NCBI GenBank assembly: GCA_026625165.1
Contig: CP112999.1
Coordinates: 2,050,741 to 2,114,740 of the forward strand
DNA length: 64,000 bases
Direction of reading: 5' to 3'
Origin: Methanoregula sp.
GTDB lineage: Archaea; Halobacteriota; Methanomicrobia; Methanomicrobiales; Methanospirillaceae
In this document: piece by piece, positions 16,593-26,945 of the stretch
Layout: each line of letters begins with the position of its first letter
How positions within the stretch are numbered: position 1 is the first letter of the stretch
Position numbers and translations under genes: made by a program
Notes under the pieces: generated by a model
Database searches by the model: none
What the model was told of the DNA's origin: nothing
What the model saw: only the letters and a program-made list of their open reading frames with translations

Positions 16593-17807
16593 TTAACCAA
16601 ATATCTTCTTTGACTGTTCGAGTGCATCAACTGCCGGAAGTTTCTTGCCGGTCAAAAACTCGATGCATGCCCCGCCGCCGGTTGAGATATGGGTGAACTC
16701 CCGGGTCAGGCCAAGTTTTTCAATAACGACCGCGGTATGCCCGCCACCTACAACCGAGAACTCAACCCGCGATGCTGCACGGAGGAGCTCGTAGGTGCCG
16801 GTCGCGTAATCGGCATCCTCAAAGACACCGGCAGGACCGTTGAAGACAACCGTCCCCGCCTTCCTGATTGCGTTTTTTAGCGCAGCAATCGCGTCCATGC
16901 CGATATCAAGGACAGGTGCGTCCTCCGGAATCTTTTTCACCGGGTATTCAGCCCTTCTGTTGTCCTGTCGAACCGCGACAAATTCCGGCATGATTACACG
17001 ATCGCGGTAGCTGGCAAGGATTGCTGCCGCCTTTTTGATCTCGGGCTCATATTTCAGCTGGGCAATCAGCTGGGAGGAGGGCTTTCCGATATTGACCCCA
17101 TCGGCAGACAAAAAGACATTAGCGACCACGCCGATAACAATCACATAATCCGCGATGCCGTTAGCAAGCACGTGCTGGGCGACATCGATTGAATCATCAA
17201 CTTTCGTCCCGCCCAGCACCATACAGACGGGGCGTGGGGCACCGGAAAAGACTTTTGAGAGAGTAGACACTTCCTTTTCCATCAGAAGCCCCGCGGCAGA
17301 CCGCATGGAAAGTGGAAGCCCGACTATCGTGGGTTGGGAGCGGTGTGCGGTGCCAAATGCATCATTCACAAAGAAGTCTGCCATACCGGCAAGCTTTTTT
17401 ACGATATGGGTCTTTTTTGCATCCTCGGCCTTTAGCGTAAGGTTTTCTTCGGCATTGAACCGGACATTCTCCAGCATGATCACGTCGCCGGTTTTTGCTC
17501 CGGCGATCGCGTCGCGTGCATGCTTCCCGAAGATGCTGTCCACATATGTCACGGGACTCCCGAGGAGCTGCTCCAGCTTGTCGGCATGCGCCTGCAGTGT
17601 CGTAAAGTCCTTCTTCCCGGGCCGGCTCTGGTGGGTGATGATTACCGTCCGGCTTCCAGAAAGCGCCCTGATGGTAGGGAGATGTTCCTTGAACCGTTTA
17701 TCATCAAGGATAAGATGGGAAGCAGGATCGATGGGGGAATTCAGGTCGAGCCGGAGCAGGACCGTCTTTTTCTCACAACCAAGCTCCCCGATCGTCCCGA
17801 TTGCCAT
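16593..17807 (-). CDS. pgk: Phosphoglycerate kinase
   Basis: Interconverts 1,3-bisphosphoglycerate and 3-phosphoglycerate with ADP/ATP, in gluconeogenesis in methanogens. The 404 residues carry the substrate loop RLDLNSPID near the N-terminus, the ENVRFNAEEN segment, VNDAFGTAHRS, and the C-terminal nucleotide-site glycines GGGHTAVV. It lies only 14 nt behind the atpD gene on the same strand, so it may be read through from the ATP synthase operon. Confidence 0.95.
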   Translation of the reverse strand: MAIGTIGELGCEKKTVLLRLDLNSPIDPASHLILDDKRFKEHLPTIRALSGSRTVIITHQSRPGKKDFTTLQAHADKLEQLLGSPVTYVDSIFGKHARDAIAGAKTGDVIMLENVRFNAEENLTLKAEDAKKTHIVKKLAGMADFFVNDAFGTAHRSQPTIVGLPLSMRSAAGLLMEKEVSTLSKVFSGAPRPVCMVLGGTKVDDSIDVAQHVLANGIADYVIVIGVVANVFLSADGVNIGKPSSQLIAQLKYEPEIKKAAAILASYRDRVIMPEFVAVRQDNRRAEYPVKKIPEDAPVLDIGMDAIAALKNAIRKAGTVVFNGPAGVFEDADYATGTYELLRAASRVEFSVVGGGHTAVVIEKLGLTREFTHISTGGGACIEFLTGKKLPAVDALEQSKKIFG

Positions 17808-17821
17808 GACCCCGTCACCTT

Positions 17822-18451
17822 TTATGCCGTGCTCCGCGCCTTGATCTTTTTTAACCTGAAGAGCTCTTCTCGCTCCATCTCGTCGAGGCGCATTTTGATG
17901 AAGTCCTGGGCGGCAGTTAATTCCGGAATCACCTTAAACTCAAGTGCGTTTACTCGCCGTTTTGTCCGCTCGATCTCGTCGAGGAGGCGCTTCATGGTCG
18001 TCTCAATCTCAGCGCTCTCGATGATCGATTCAACAAGGTCTTCAAAAGCAGTCGCAGTCTCATCGATAACCGGGGATGTGCCGAGCACGCCGTAGCCCCG
18101 ATCCAAAAGGCTCTTTTTTACCTTGGATGAAGATATCTCAGGTACGATTACGCCCATGATGTTCTTGCTTTTTAGTGAGATCTCCGGCATTTCCTTGACA
18201 GAGAACGCCGCTGATTTGACGCTAAGAGCCCCTTCAACGGTATTTGCATACGCCATCCTCTCGACAGCCAGATCGTATCTGGTAAGAATTTCGCCCCGGC
18301 TGTCCCTTGCCTCTGCAAGCACCTTGAAAAATTCAAGGATCAGTCCATCGCGCTTCATCTTGAGGATCTTGTAGCCGCGCTCGGAGAGCTTAATCTTCTT
18401 TTTTAAGTTAATCAGTTCCGACCGGGTTGGCTTGATGTCACGCAGCGCCAT
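17822..18451 (-). CDS. atpD: A-type ATP synthase subunit D
   Basis: The central-shaft coiled-coil subunit that couples rotation of the membrane ring to catalysis. The 209 residues start MALRDIKPTRSELINLKKKIKLSERGYKILKMKRD-like (family signature KPT+SEL and a long N-terminal helix), with a second long helix at about residues 150-205 forming the antiparallel pair. It is the last ATP synthase gene of the operon, 6 nt after atpB. Confidence 0.94.
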   Translation of the reverse strand: MALRDIKPTRSELINLKKKIKLSERGYKILKMKRDGLILEFFKVLAEARDSRGEILTRYDLAVERMAYANTVEGALSVKSAAFSVKEMPEISLKSKNIMGVIVPEISSSKVKKSLLDRGYGVLGTSPVIDETATAFEDLVESIIESAEIETTMKRLLDEIERTKRRVNALEFKVIPELTAAQDFIKMRLDEMEREELFRLKKIKARSTA

Positions 18452-18457
18452 GGATCA

Positions 18458-19842
<1,385 letters not shown>

Positions 19843-19846
<4 letters not shown>

Positions 19847-21609
19847 GATGCCGACCTCAGTGCATTGAATTCTGAGTCCATATCCTTTGCAATCTTATCG
19901 AGCACTGGTTTATAGTCCTTGATGAACTTGATCTGAGGCAATTCGTTCTTGGACTTCACAGCATTGATATGGATCGGGGAAACCCCGGCTGCCTGTGCTG
20001 CGTAGGCAAGATCTGAATACAGGCGGATCGCCTTCATCATGTCGTACTGCTTCTTCATGCTGCAGAACGTATCGACTGCATCGTAGGCGTTCTGCTGCAG
20101 GAATACTTCCCGGATCATGCGGGCCACTTCGATTGTGATCTGCTCAGCCTCGGGTAGCGCATCGGAGCCAACCAGTTGGACGATCTCCTGCAGTTCCGCC
20201 TCTTTCTGGAGTACTTCCATCGCCCACGAGCGGAGCTTGTTCCACTCTGGAGAGACCTCCTTGTCGTACCAGTCATTGAGACTGTCGAGATAAAGGGAGT
20301 ATGAATTGAGCCAGTTGATTGACGGGAAATGCCGCCGCTGTGAGAGCTTGGCGTCAAGCGCCCAGAAGACTTTCACGATACGCAGCGTCCCTTGTGTGAC
20401 CGGCTCCGAGAAGTCACCACCCGGAGGGGATACGGCACCGATGACCGAGACCGACCCGTCGCCGCCGGAGAGCGTCTTGACAAGCCCTGCCCGTTCGTAG
20501 AACTCCGAGAGGCGGGCTGCAAGATAGGCGGGATACCCTTCTTCACCCGGCATCTCTTCGAGACGGCTGGAGATCTCACGCATCGCTTCCGCCCAGCGCG
20601 AGGTCGAATCTGCCATCAGCGAGACATCGTAGCCCATATCGCGGAAGTACTCTGCGATCGTGATACCGGTATAGACTGACGCTTCGCGGGCGGCGACCGG
20701 CATGTTGGACGTGTTGGCAATAAGGACCGTCCTTTCCATGAGCGGTTTTCCGGTCTTGGGGTCCTCGAGATGCGGGAACTCTGTCAGCACCTCTGTCATC
20801 TCGTTTCCGCGTTCCCCGCAGCCGATGTAGACGACGATCTCGGCATCCGACCACTTAGCAAGCTGCTGCTGGGTGACCGTCTTGCCGCTCCCGAACGGAC
20901 CAGGGATCGCGGCAGTTCCGCCCTTGGCAATCGGGAACAGACCATCGAGAATCCGCTGCCCTGTGATCAGCGGGATCTCCGGGTTCATCTTTTCTTTCAC
21001 AGGGCGGGGCACCCTGACCGGCCAGCGCTGCATCATCGGGAACTCGCGGTTGTCATCAAGGACGCATATAGTCTCTTCGACCGTGAATTCTCCGCTCTTG
21101 ATTGTTTTTACCGTGCCGGGCTTTGCATTTGGCGGGAGCATGACCTTGTGGACGATGTTGGTCTCCTGCACCTCGCCAAGGATCGATCCGCCCTGCACTT
21201 TGTCGCCGGCTTTAACAAGTGGCTTGAATGCCCACTTCTTGTCATGGGACAACCCGGATGCCGACACGCCGCGCTGGATAAAGTCGCCCATCTTGTCCAC
21301 GAGCACCGAGAGCGGGCGCTGGATACCATCATAAATGCTGGTCAGCAGCCCCGGCCCAAGCTCGATAGCAAGTGAGAGCCCGGTATTTTCTACCGGTTCG
21401 CCAGGCCTGATGCCCGATGTATCCTCATAAACTTGGATAATTATGTCTTCCCCGTTGATCTTGATGACTTCTCCCATCAGCGCTTCGTTGCCGACCTTTA
21501 CCACATCGTACATGTGGGCGTCAAGGTTGACTGCCGTGACGACTGGGCCGGCGATTCGTTTGAGAATTCCCTGTTTTGTCTCTTTTGGTTTCTTGCTCTT
21601 CACTTCCAC
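19843..21609 (-). CDS. atpA: A-type ATP synthase subunit A (catalytic)
   Basis: The catalytic subunit that makes ATP at the A1 hexamer, 588 residues. It has the Walker A motif GPFGSGKT (237-244), the catalytic-glutamate segment [10 protein letters not shown], Walker [15 protein letters not shown], and the non-homologous insert (about 120-195) that separates A/V-type from F-type subunits. No intein is present. The start overlaps the end of atpF by 10 nt. Confidence 0.97.
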
Positions 21610-21902
21610 AGATCAACACCCACCGATCTCTTGATTCTGTCTCTCATCGACAAACCCCCCTCTTCAGCGCCGATAGTGATCACAGTCGGCTTCACTGAGT
21701 TCTCAAGGGTGGAGCGGAGCCTGCGGGGGATCCGCTCCATATCACTGCTTTTTACGACAAGAATGCCGACAGAGGCATCATGCAATGCATTGTTAATGTA
21801 CTCTACAAGTTTCTCATCGCTTTCCGCTGCATAGGTCTTCCTTATTCCTGCAAGCCGGAAACCGAGGATGAACTCCCCGTTGCCGATCACCGCAATCTCC
21901 AT
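21600..21902 (-). CDS. atpF: A-type ATP synthase subunit F
   Basis: A 100-residue shaft-associated subunit. The pattern [18 protein letters not shown] at the N-terminus, followed by alternating strands and helices ([12 protein letters not shown]), is the compact Rossmann-like fold of subunit F. It begins directly after the atpC stop and overlaps atpA. Confidence 0.92.
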   Translation of the reverse strand: MEIAVIGNGEFILGFRLAGIRKTYAAESDEKLVEYINNALHDASVGILVVKSSDMERIPRRLRSTLENSVKPTVITIGAEEGGLSMRDRIKRSVGVDLWK

Positions 21903-22961
21903 TCAGATCACCAGGTATTCCGATATCCGCTCGGCAGGGAGTCTGGACTCTTTCCCGCGGGCAATCGCACGCAGGTTGAACACCTCGTATTTCTTTTTCT
22001 CAAGATACGTGAGGATGGGGTGAACGGAGAATGGGTTGAGTTTTGACATCCGCTCCATCTGTGCGAGCTGCACCCGTGTAAGCCTGACCTCAATCTGGCT
22101 GGATGTATGTTCGCTCCTCAGCTCATCGAGAACGGTCTGGAGCAGCGACTGGCGTTTGATACGGGCTTTGAGAGCATCAATAAATTCACCCTGAGATTCA
22201 AGTGTGTTGAGTCTGGAGAGCTCGTCAATGGAAAACGACCCCCCGGGGATCATCATGTCGCCCGCATCCTCTTTAAACGCATTCGCACGGAGCCGGAATA
22301 GATTCTTGATATTTTTGATATCAATATCCAGCCGGATATAATCCAAGAACAGGTTCCCTCCTTTGATCCCGCTCTCAGCTTGGGCAATCAGCTCTGCATA
22401 GAACTGCTTATAGAGCTCGTTTTCCATATGTGCAAACGATCCTTCTTGAACCGCCTCCTGATAATTTTTCATGAGCACCGGATACAGGGGATGTCCTTTT
22501 AACGATTCAACAATCTTGTCAATGGACCCCTCTGCAAGCATACTGTCAAGTGTCTTCCTGTCAAGCGTACCCGCAGGTATCAGCACCTCCTTGATTTTAC
22601 CGGCTTTTATTCCCTGCTGCTTCCCGCGGAGGATAGTGAGCACATTCTGGATATCCCAGCGGTTAAGGTAGCCCCGTGTAAATTTCTGTAAACTCCCCGG
22701 GGTGATCGCAAGGATATTCTGATATTCCTTGGCGAGGTTCCAGCTGAGAGCTACTTCAATTAAGTCGATTCCTGAAAATGAATTGCCAAGCTCATCAATC
22801 TCCGGCTTGTATGTGGTCTCCTCGATGACACGGGTGATCTCAGGGAGGCTCATGTTCAGCATCCGTAAGTACTCCTCACGAGGGAGGAGCATGGACTTCC
22901 TCACACGAAGGCGGGTACATACGTAGATATAGGGGGCCGGACCTCCTGTCAACTCGATCAT
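21903..22961 (-). CDS. atpC: A-type ATP synthase subunit C
   Basis: A 352-residue, mostly helical subunit (homologous to V-ATPase subunit d) that sits on the membrane ring and seats the central shaft. It has the family's YIYVCTRLRVRKSMLL opening and three repeated helical lobes with DYIRLDIDIKNIKNLFRLRA in the middle. It lies 12 nt after atpE. Confidence 0.92.
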   Translation of the reverse strand: MIELTGGPAPYIYVCTRLRVRKSMLLPREEYLRMLNMSLPEITRVIEETTYKPEIDELGNSFSGIDLIEVALSWNLAKEYQNILAITPGSLQKFTRGYLNRWDIQNVLTILRGKQQGIKAGKIKEVLIPAGTLDRKTLDSMLAEGSIDKIVESLKGHPLYPVLMKNYQEAVQEGSFAHMENELYKQFYAELIAQAESGIKGGNLFLDYIRLDIDIKNIKNLFRLRANAFKEDAGDMMIPGGSFSIDELSRLNTLESQGEFIDALKARIKRQSLLQTVLDELRSEHTSSQIEVRLTRVQLAQMERMSKLNPFSVHPILTYLEKKKYEVFNLRAIARGKESRLPAERISEYLVI

Positions 22962-22973
22962 CCGCCACCCCTC

Positions 22974-23552
22974 TTATCCAAACAGAATATCTGACGCATC
23001 TTTGAGCCCTGATTCCCACACCTTGTCCAGAAATGTGCGGTAACTGTAATCAATCTGCAGCTCGCTGTCGGAACTCTCGACAATGATCCCGCCCTCGATA
23101 TCAACCGCGTTCCCGAGTTTGTATCCCTTGTAGGCACTGTCTTTTCCAAGAATTTCCTTTAATGCATTTTTGTCCCGGGCACAGCAATAGATGGTTCCCG
23201 TTTCAATCTCCCTGTGCACTGTAGCGAGGAGTTTTTTAATCGCTTCCTGGTGGAAGCTCTCGGGCAGAGCAGCCAGTTCGGCAAGGGCAGATGCATACAC
23301 CTGGTCAAGGAGCTGTTTTTGGGTATTTAACAGGTCCCTTTTGACGATAAGCTGGGCAGCGGAGACCTCCTGCTCCATGATGTGGGCAGTCTGTTTTTCC
23401 GCGTCCTCATCGGCGGCTATCTTGATCCCTTCTACACGTTTCTGTGCAGCGGAAAGGATTGAAGCGACCTCCTTTCTGGTCTCTTCCCTGATCCCCTCCG
23501 CCTCACTGCGCCCTTTCTGCCTTATATCATCGATGACGGCTTCCAGTCCCAT
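22974..23552 (-). CDS. atpE: A-type ATP synthase subunit E
   Basis: The peripheral-stalk subunit that pairs with subunit H. The 192 residues open with a long charged helix (MGLEAVIDDIRQKGRSEAEGIREE) that forms the stalk coiled coil, then a globular C-terminal domain with a GGIIVESSDSELQIDYSY-like strand block that binds the A1 head. The frame is open for another 57 codons, but these overlap atpK; ATG 23552 is the normal start. Confidence 0.93.
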   Translation of the reverse strand: MGLEAVIDDIRQKGRSEAEGIREETRKEVASILSAAQKRVEGIKIAADEDAEKQTAHIMEQEVSAAQLIVKRDLLNTQKQLLDQVYASALAELAALPESFHQEAIKKLLATVHREIETGTIYCCARDKNALKEILGKDSAYKGYKLGNAVDIEGGIIVESSDSELQIDYSYRTFLDKVWESGLKDASDILFG

Positions 23553-23565
23553 GGTTTGCCCCGCT

Positions 23566-23841
23566 TTAGAACAGAAGCAGTAATGCAACCACAAGACCAA
23601 AGATGACAATTGTTTCCGGAATGACTGTAAGCAGCAGCACAAGACCGAATACGTCCTTGTTCTCTGCTGTTGCACCGACTGCTGCAGATCCGATACCGTA
23701 CTCGGCAATTGCTGCAGCAACACCTGTGAGCCCGACTGCCATAGCGGCAGCGATCGCCCTCATTCCCAGCTGCGATGCCTTGATCATTTCAACTGTCATT
23801 CCTGCTGTTGCAACTGCAACGGTTGTTTCTTCTACTGCCAT
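23566..23841 (-). CDS. atpK: A-type ATP synthase proteolipid subunit K (c ring)
   Basis: A 91-residue membrane-ring subunit. After a short N-terminus, it has one hairpin: helix 1 at about 28-58, rich in Gly and Ala, and helix 2 at about 64-91. The ion-carrying carboxylate is E76 in VIPETIVIFGLV. It is thus the single-hairpin form, not one of the duplicated methanogen proteolipids. Whether it carries H+ or Na+ cannot be settled by eye. Confidence 0.94.
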   Translation of the reverse strand: MAVEETTVAVATAGMTVEMIKASQLGMRAIAAAMAVGLTGVAAAIAEYGIGSAAVGATAENKDVFGLVLLLTVIPETIVIFGLVVALLLLF

Positions 23842-23844
23842 GTT

Positions 23845-25803
23845 TTAATCCTCCGTAAATCTTCTTTTTAATCCGAATGGATGATACTTCTCGCCTCCAC
23901 CCTTGTAAAATTTGGTGAAGAATTCAACATACTGTAACCTCAGGGAATGCAGTCCGCTGCCGATCAACCCGAGAGCCGTGTTCAGCAGGTGACCGCCAAT
24001 CAGGACAGCTATCCCCATAATAATCATCAATACACCGATAATGGTCAGATTTTCAAACTGAGGTTCAATCAACATCCCGATGGCAATAAAGTTCACTACC
24101 ATCGCGATAGCCACAGAAGAGAGCCCTACAGCCACCAGACGTGCATATGACATCGTGTTACTGATAATCGAGGGGATCTCTATCAGTTCAAGCGGATTCT
24201 CACCGGCAATTCCCACAAGCCCGAGGACAACCATCACAGCACCGGCAAGTGCAGGTGCACTCAATCCCATAAAAACCGGTGGAAGGCCTACAAAGCTTGG
24301 CATCAGGGGCATCGCGCTCATAGACCATATGAGCAGCAGGATTCCCCACATGGCTGCAATCCAGCCTGCAGCTGCTGCCACCCCCCTCATCTCGCGGTGA
24401 TGGTAATGGTTTGCTGCGCTCAGGATCCTGCCAAGTGTAATCTGGACAATGCCGATCCATACTGCAAAGACAAGAAGTTCTGTCACTGCAGGTCCATGCC
24501 CCGTCGCATGGGTGCCGATATTCAAGTGCCTGCTGGGAAGCATTGAATTCCATGGAAGGGCAAACCCGAAGAATTCGCTGAAAAGAACGCCAAAGAAGAT
24601 ACTTGAGATGCTGGCATTTCTCATGATGTTCAGAAGACGGGTGACCCCATCCCCATGCAGGAACCTCCTCAGCCCCATTGACACGACCAGCAGGAGTGCC
24701 CCGTACCCGATGTCGCCAAGAATAATACCAAAGAAAAGGGGGAAGACGATCGAGACGACGAGCGTCGGGTCAATTTCATCATACCGGGGGCGTGAATGGG
24801 TATCGATCAAAAGTTCGGTCGGTTGTGCAAAGGGCGGGTTGTGATACTCGACCGGCGCGTGGTGATGATCACCATCTTCGTGGATCTCGGTCACAAATGC
24901 CCGGCTTTCTGTTGCAAGAGCCATCCCGGATTTGAGACGCTCTACCTCTTCAGCCGGTACCCAACCTTCAACGATGAACGCTTCGCCGGTTATCGCAAAC
25001 CGCAACGGTGCCTCCGCCTGTTCGACATCTGCGGTGAGCAGTTCCTCGCAGGCTGCGAGGAATTCGACCTGCTCCTTTTTGATCGTTTCGATGCGTTCCT
25101 GGATCCGGGCAATCTCCTGTTTTTGAGCGTCGATCTGCCCTAAGCAGCTGTTTATGATCTCCTGGGGGGATCCCTCGCCCTTTGGGATCGGGATTGCCAT
25201 AAAGTTTGCTTCCGTCAGGGTCTGCTGAACCTGACCGCTGTGTACCACAGGTACAAAAACAGCGATGTAACTCCCTTCCTTGGTCTGTGAAAAATAGGTC
25301 TCGTTCTCCACTCCAAAATCAGGTTTTTTTGAGATTTTGCCGGTAAACACGGCAAGGTTACCATACCCGCTGTACATCTCAAGATTAAGTGGCAATGAGA
25401 TAAACGGCCTGAGCTCGTTGATCCTTTGTAAAAGGTCTTTTACTGCCGTATCGCAAGCTGACTTTTTTGCGAGAAGCTGTTCCACCTCGTTCCCGATCGC
25501 AGCAAGGTTTGTATCAATAGTTTTTTTGAGCTGCTGTACCGGTACCCTTTTTTTCGGGACAACATCCCCGGACCTTACATTGAACGTGTTCTCAATGGAC
25601 CGGATCCTGATCAGCTGTGATGACGCTTCACTTGCCTGTGGGAACGGTTTTCCGATCGTTACACCGCGGTACTCATCTCCCTCTCTCTCAACAAACTCCT
25701 GTATATGAAATACATTGTGAGAATAGAGCTCTTTTATAACATCATCCATCAAGGTCTTGGAGCACACAATCACGAGGTGGCTCATCCTCTTAGGATGTAA
25801 CAT
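23845..25803 (-). CDS. atpI: A-type ATP synthase subunit I (a subunit)
   Basis: The 652-residue stator subunit of the membrane part. The N-terminal half (about 1-330) is cytoplasmic with a long coiled coil; the C-terminal half holds about eight membrane helices, including the half-channel helix with conserved SYARLVAVGLSSVAIA arginine. The opening MLHPKRMSHLVIV supports ATG 25803, which overlaps atpH by 14 nt. Confidence 0.95.
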   Translation of the reverse strand: MLHPKRMSHLVIVCSKTLMDDVIKELYSHNVFHIQEFVEREGDEYRGVTIGKPFPQASEASSQLIRIRSIENTFNVRSGDVVPKKRVPVQQLKKTIDTNLAAIGNEVEQLLAKKSACDTAVKDLLQRINELRPFISLPLNLEMYSGYGNLAVFTGKISKKPDFGVENETYFSQTKEGSYIAVFVPVVHSGQVQQTLTEANFMAIPIPKGEGSPQEIINSCLGQIDAQKQEIARIQERIETIKKEQVEFLAACEELLTADVEQAEAPLRFAITGEAFIVEGWVPAEEVERLKSGMALATESRAFVTEIHEDGDHHHAPVEYHNPPFAQPTELLIDTHSRPRYDEIDPTLVVSIVFPLFFGIILGDIGYGALLLVVSMGLRRFLHGDGVTRLLNIMRNASISSIFFGVLFSEFFGFALPWNSMLPSRHLNIGTHATGHGPAVTELLVFAVWIGIVQITLGRILSAANHYHHREMRGVAAAAGWIAAMWGILLLIWSMSAMPLMPSFVGLPPVFMGLSAPALAGAVMVVLGLVGIAGENPLELIEIPSIISNTMSYARLVAVGLSSVAIAMVVNFIAIGMLIEPQFENLTIIGVLMIIMGIAVLIGGHLLNTALGLIGSGLHSLRLQYVEFFTKFYKGGGEKYHPFGLKRRFTED

Positions 25804-26119
25804 GAAGTTGCTCCTTGAATCGTGAGACCAGAAAAATTACAGCTTTTTTAAGATTTTTGTCACCCTTCTGCCGCAGTGCTCCGGCACGCATCTCCCCTTC
25901 CCTGCGGGTTTCGGCGCTTTTCTGTGCTGCCTTTTCCCGGGCATCGTCGAGTCGCTTCTGTTTGTAGTCCTGCGCTTCTCTCTGTGCCTTGATGACCATA
26001 TTATCGGCTTCAAGTTCGGCATGAGGTATCATATGCTTCCTGTCAGCCTGAGCCTCACTGATCATCAGCCGGAATTCCTCTTCTGTCTTCTTGATCTCTT
26101 TCAGTACCTCAATTTTCAT
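25790..26119 (-). CDS. atpH: A-type ATP synthase subunit H, first gene of the operon
   Basis: The 109-residue partner of subunit E in the peripheral stalk, almost wholly a charged coiled coil (right-handed type) with many Glu, Lys, Arg and Ala. ATG 26119 follows a strong Shine-Dalgarno site (AGGAGG, minus strand, 26125-26130). Gene order after it is I-K-E-C-F-A-B-D, the standard methanogen arrangement. Confidence 0.9.
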   Translation of the reverse strand: MKIEVLKEIKKTEEEFRLMISEAQADRKHMIPHAELEADNMVIKAQREAQDYKQKRLDDAREKAAQKSAETRREGEMRAGALRQKGDKNLKKAVIFLVSRFKEQLHVTS

Positions 26120-26124
26120 CCAAC

Positions 26125-26172
26125 CCTCCTTTCACGGCATTATGATATTTGGTAAAAAAAACCATATATGTA
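26125..26172 (-). promoter_or_regulatory. Promoter and ribosome-binding site of the ATP synthase operon
   Basis: On the minus strand CATATATGG (about 26162-26170) is a good archaeal TATA box, about 43 nt before ATG 26119, which leaves room for a short leader carrying AGGAGG at 26125-26130. It is the only clear promoter seen ahead of the nine ATP synthase genes. Confidence 0.55.
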
Positions 26173-26223
26173 TTGTTATTTTACTCCGTCAAGGGGCACG
26201 GTGCGGGGTAAGAAAAATCCGGA

Positions 26224-26703
26224 TTAGTCCCTGATGAATTCAATGCTGGTTTGTGACCGGAAACGCATGATGCCGGCCAAGGGCGGCAGGTCGCTGATAC
26301 GGACACCTTTGGTTTCCCCCCGTAGCGTTATCCCGGATAATTCCCCGGATGCGCAGATCAGGTGCTGTTCGGGGTGAGTTCCCCGCAGGATGTTACAGGA
26401 TGTTGTAATGACAGGGCCAACGGAGACAACATACCGGAGCCGGCTGGAGCCAGGGTGGTTGCGTGGCAGGACGATAAGCGGGGTATGGTGACTCCGCACA
26501 AGCTCAATAAGCATCACACCAGCTTCCGGATCCCCTCCTTCAGGAGCGGAGACCACAACAAGGTCATCGGGCTCAACCGTCTGGCAATACTCATCAGACT
26601 CTGTCTCAATACAAAGGGCAAACCGTGTGTTTGCCTGTGCAACAATTAAAAAAGAGGAATCTGTCCTGACAAGCAGGAATTCGTCATGCGGGAGGACGAT
26701 CAT
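26224..26703 (-). CDS. Unknown protein coupled to a zinc-ribbon gene
   Basis: A 159-residue protein starting at ATG 26703, inside the stop of the zinc-ribbon gene (ATGA overlap); the longer open frame upstream is that gene read in the wrong frame. It seems all-beta with an alpha/beta middle: FLLVRTDSSFLIVAQ, PLIVLPRNHPGSSRLRYVVSVGP and a histidine/cysteine-bearing TSCNILRGTHPEQHLICASG stretch. No membrane span or nucleotide motif is visible, and I do not recognise the family. Confidence 0.65.
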   Translation of the reverse strand: MIVLPHDEFLLVRTDSSFLIVAQANTRFALCIETESDEYCQTVEPDDLVVVSAPEGGDPEAGVMLIELVRSHHTPLIVLPRNHPGSSRLRYVVSVGPVITTSCNILRGTHPEQHLICASGELSGITLRGETKGVRISDLPPLAGIMRFRSQTSIEFIRD

Positions 26704-26834
26704 GCCTCTGCGACGTCTTCTGACTGGCAGCTGGGGCACATGGGCTTTTTGCCTATGCCCTTGAATCGTTCTCCGCATTCCTTACACCGATAATCCTTGC
26801 CTGTTACGCGTTCGGGGGGAAGATCGATGTCCAC
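26700..26834 (-). CDS. 44-residue zinc-ribbon protein
   Basis: GTG 26834 is preceded at 4 nt by GGAGG on the minus strand, deciding the start over a GTG seven codons upstream. The protein holds two CxxC knuckles, CKEC and CPSC, 13 residues apart, the treble of a small zinc ribbon, then an acidic tail. Its stop overlaps the next gene's ATG. Such mini-ribbons may bind RNA, DNA or protein; no specific role can be read. Stop-start coupling suggests it works with the 159-residue protein. Confidence 0.7.
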   Translation of the reverse strand: MDIDLPPERVTGKDYRCKECGERFKGIGKKPMCPSCQSEDVAEA

Positions 26835-26945
26835 TGGGCCTCCAACTGTGCACACGGTAAAACACCTCACCACAACATCTTCACAAATCTATTTAAGGGT
26901 ATCTAAATACGGGAATGATTCCGTCCCTTGCCCCTTGCGGTCTAT

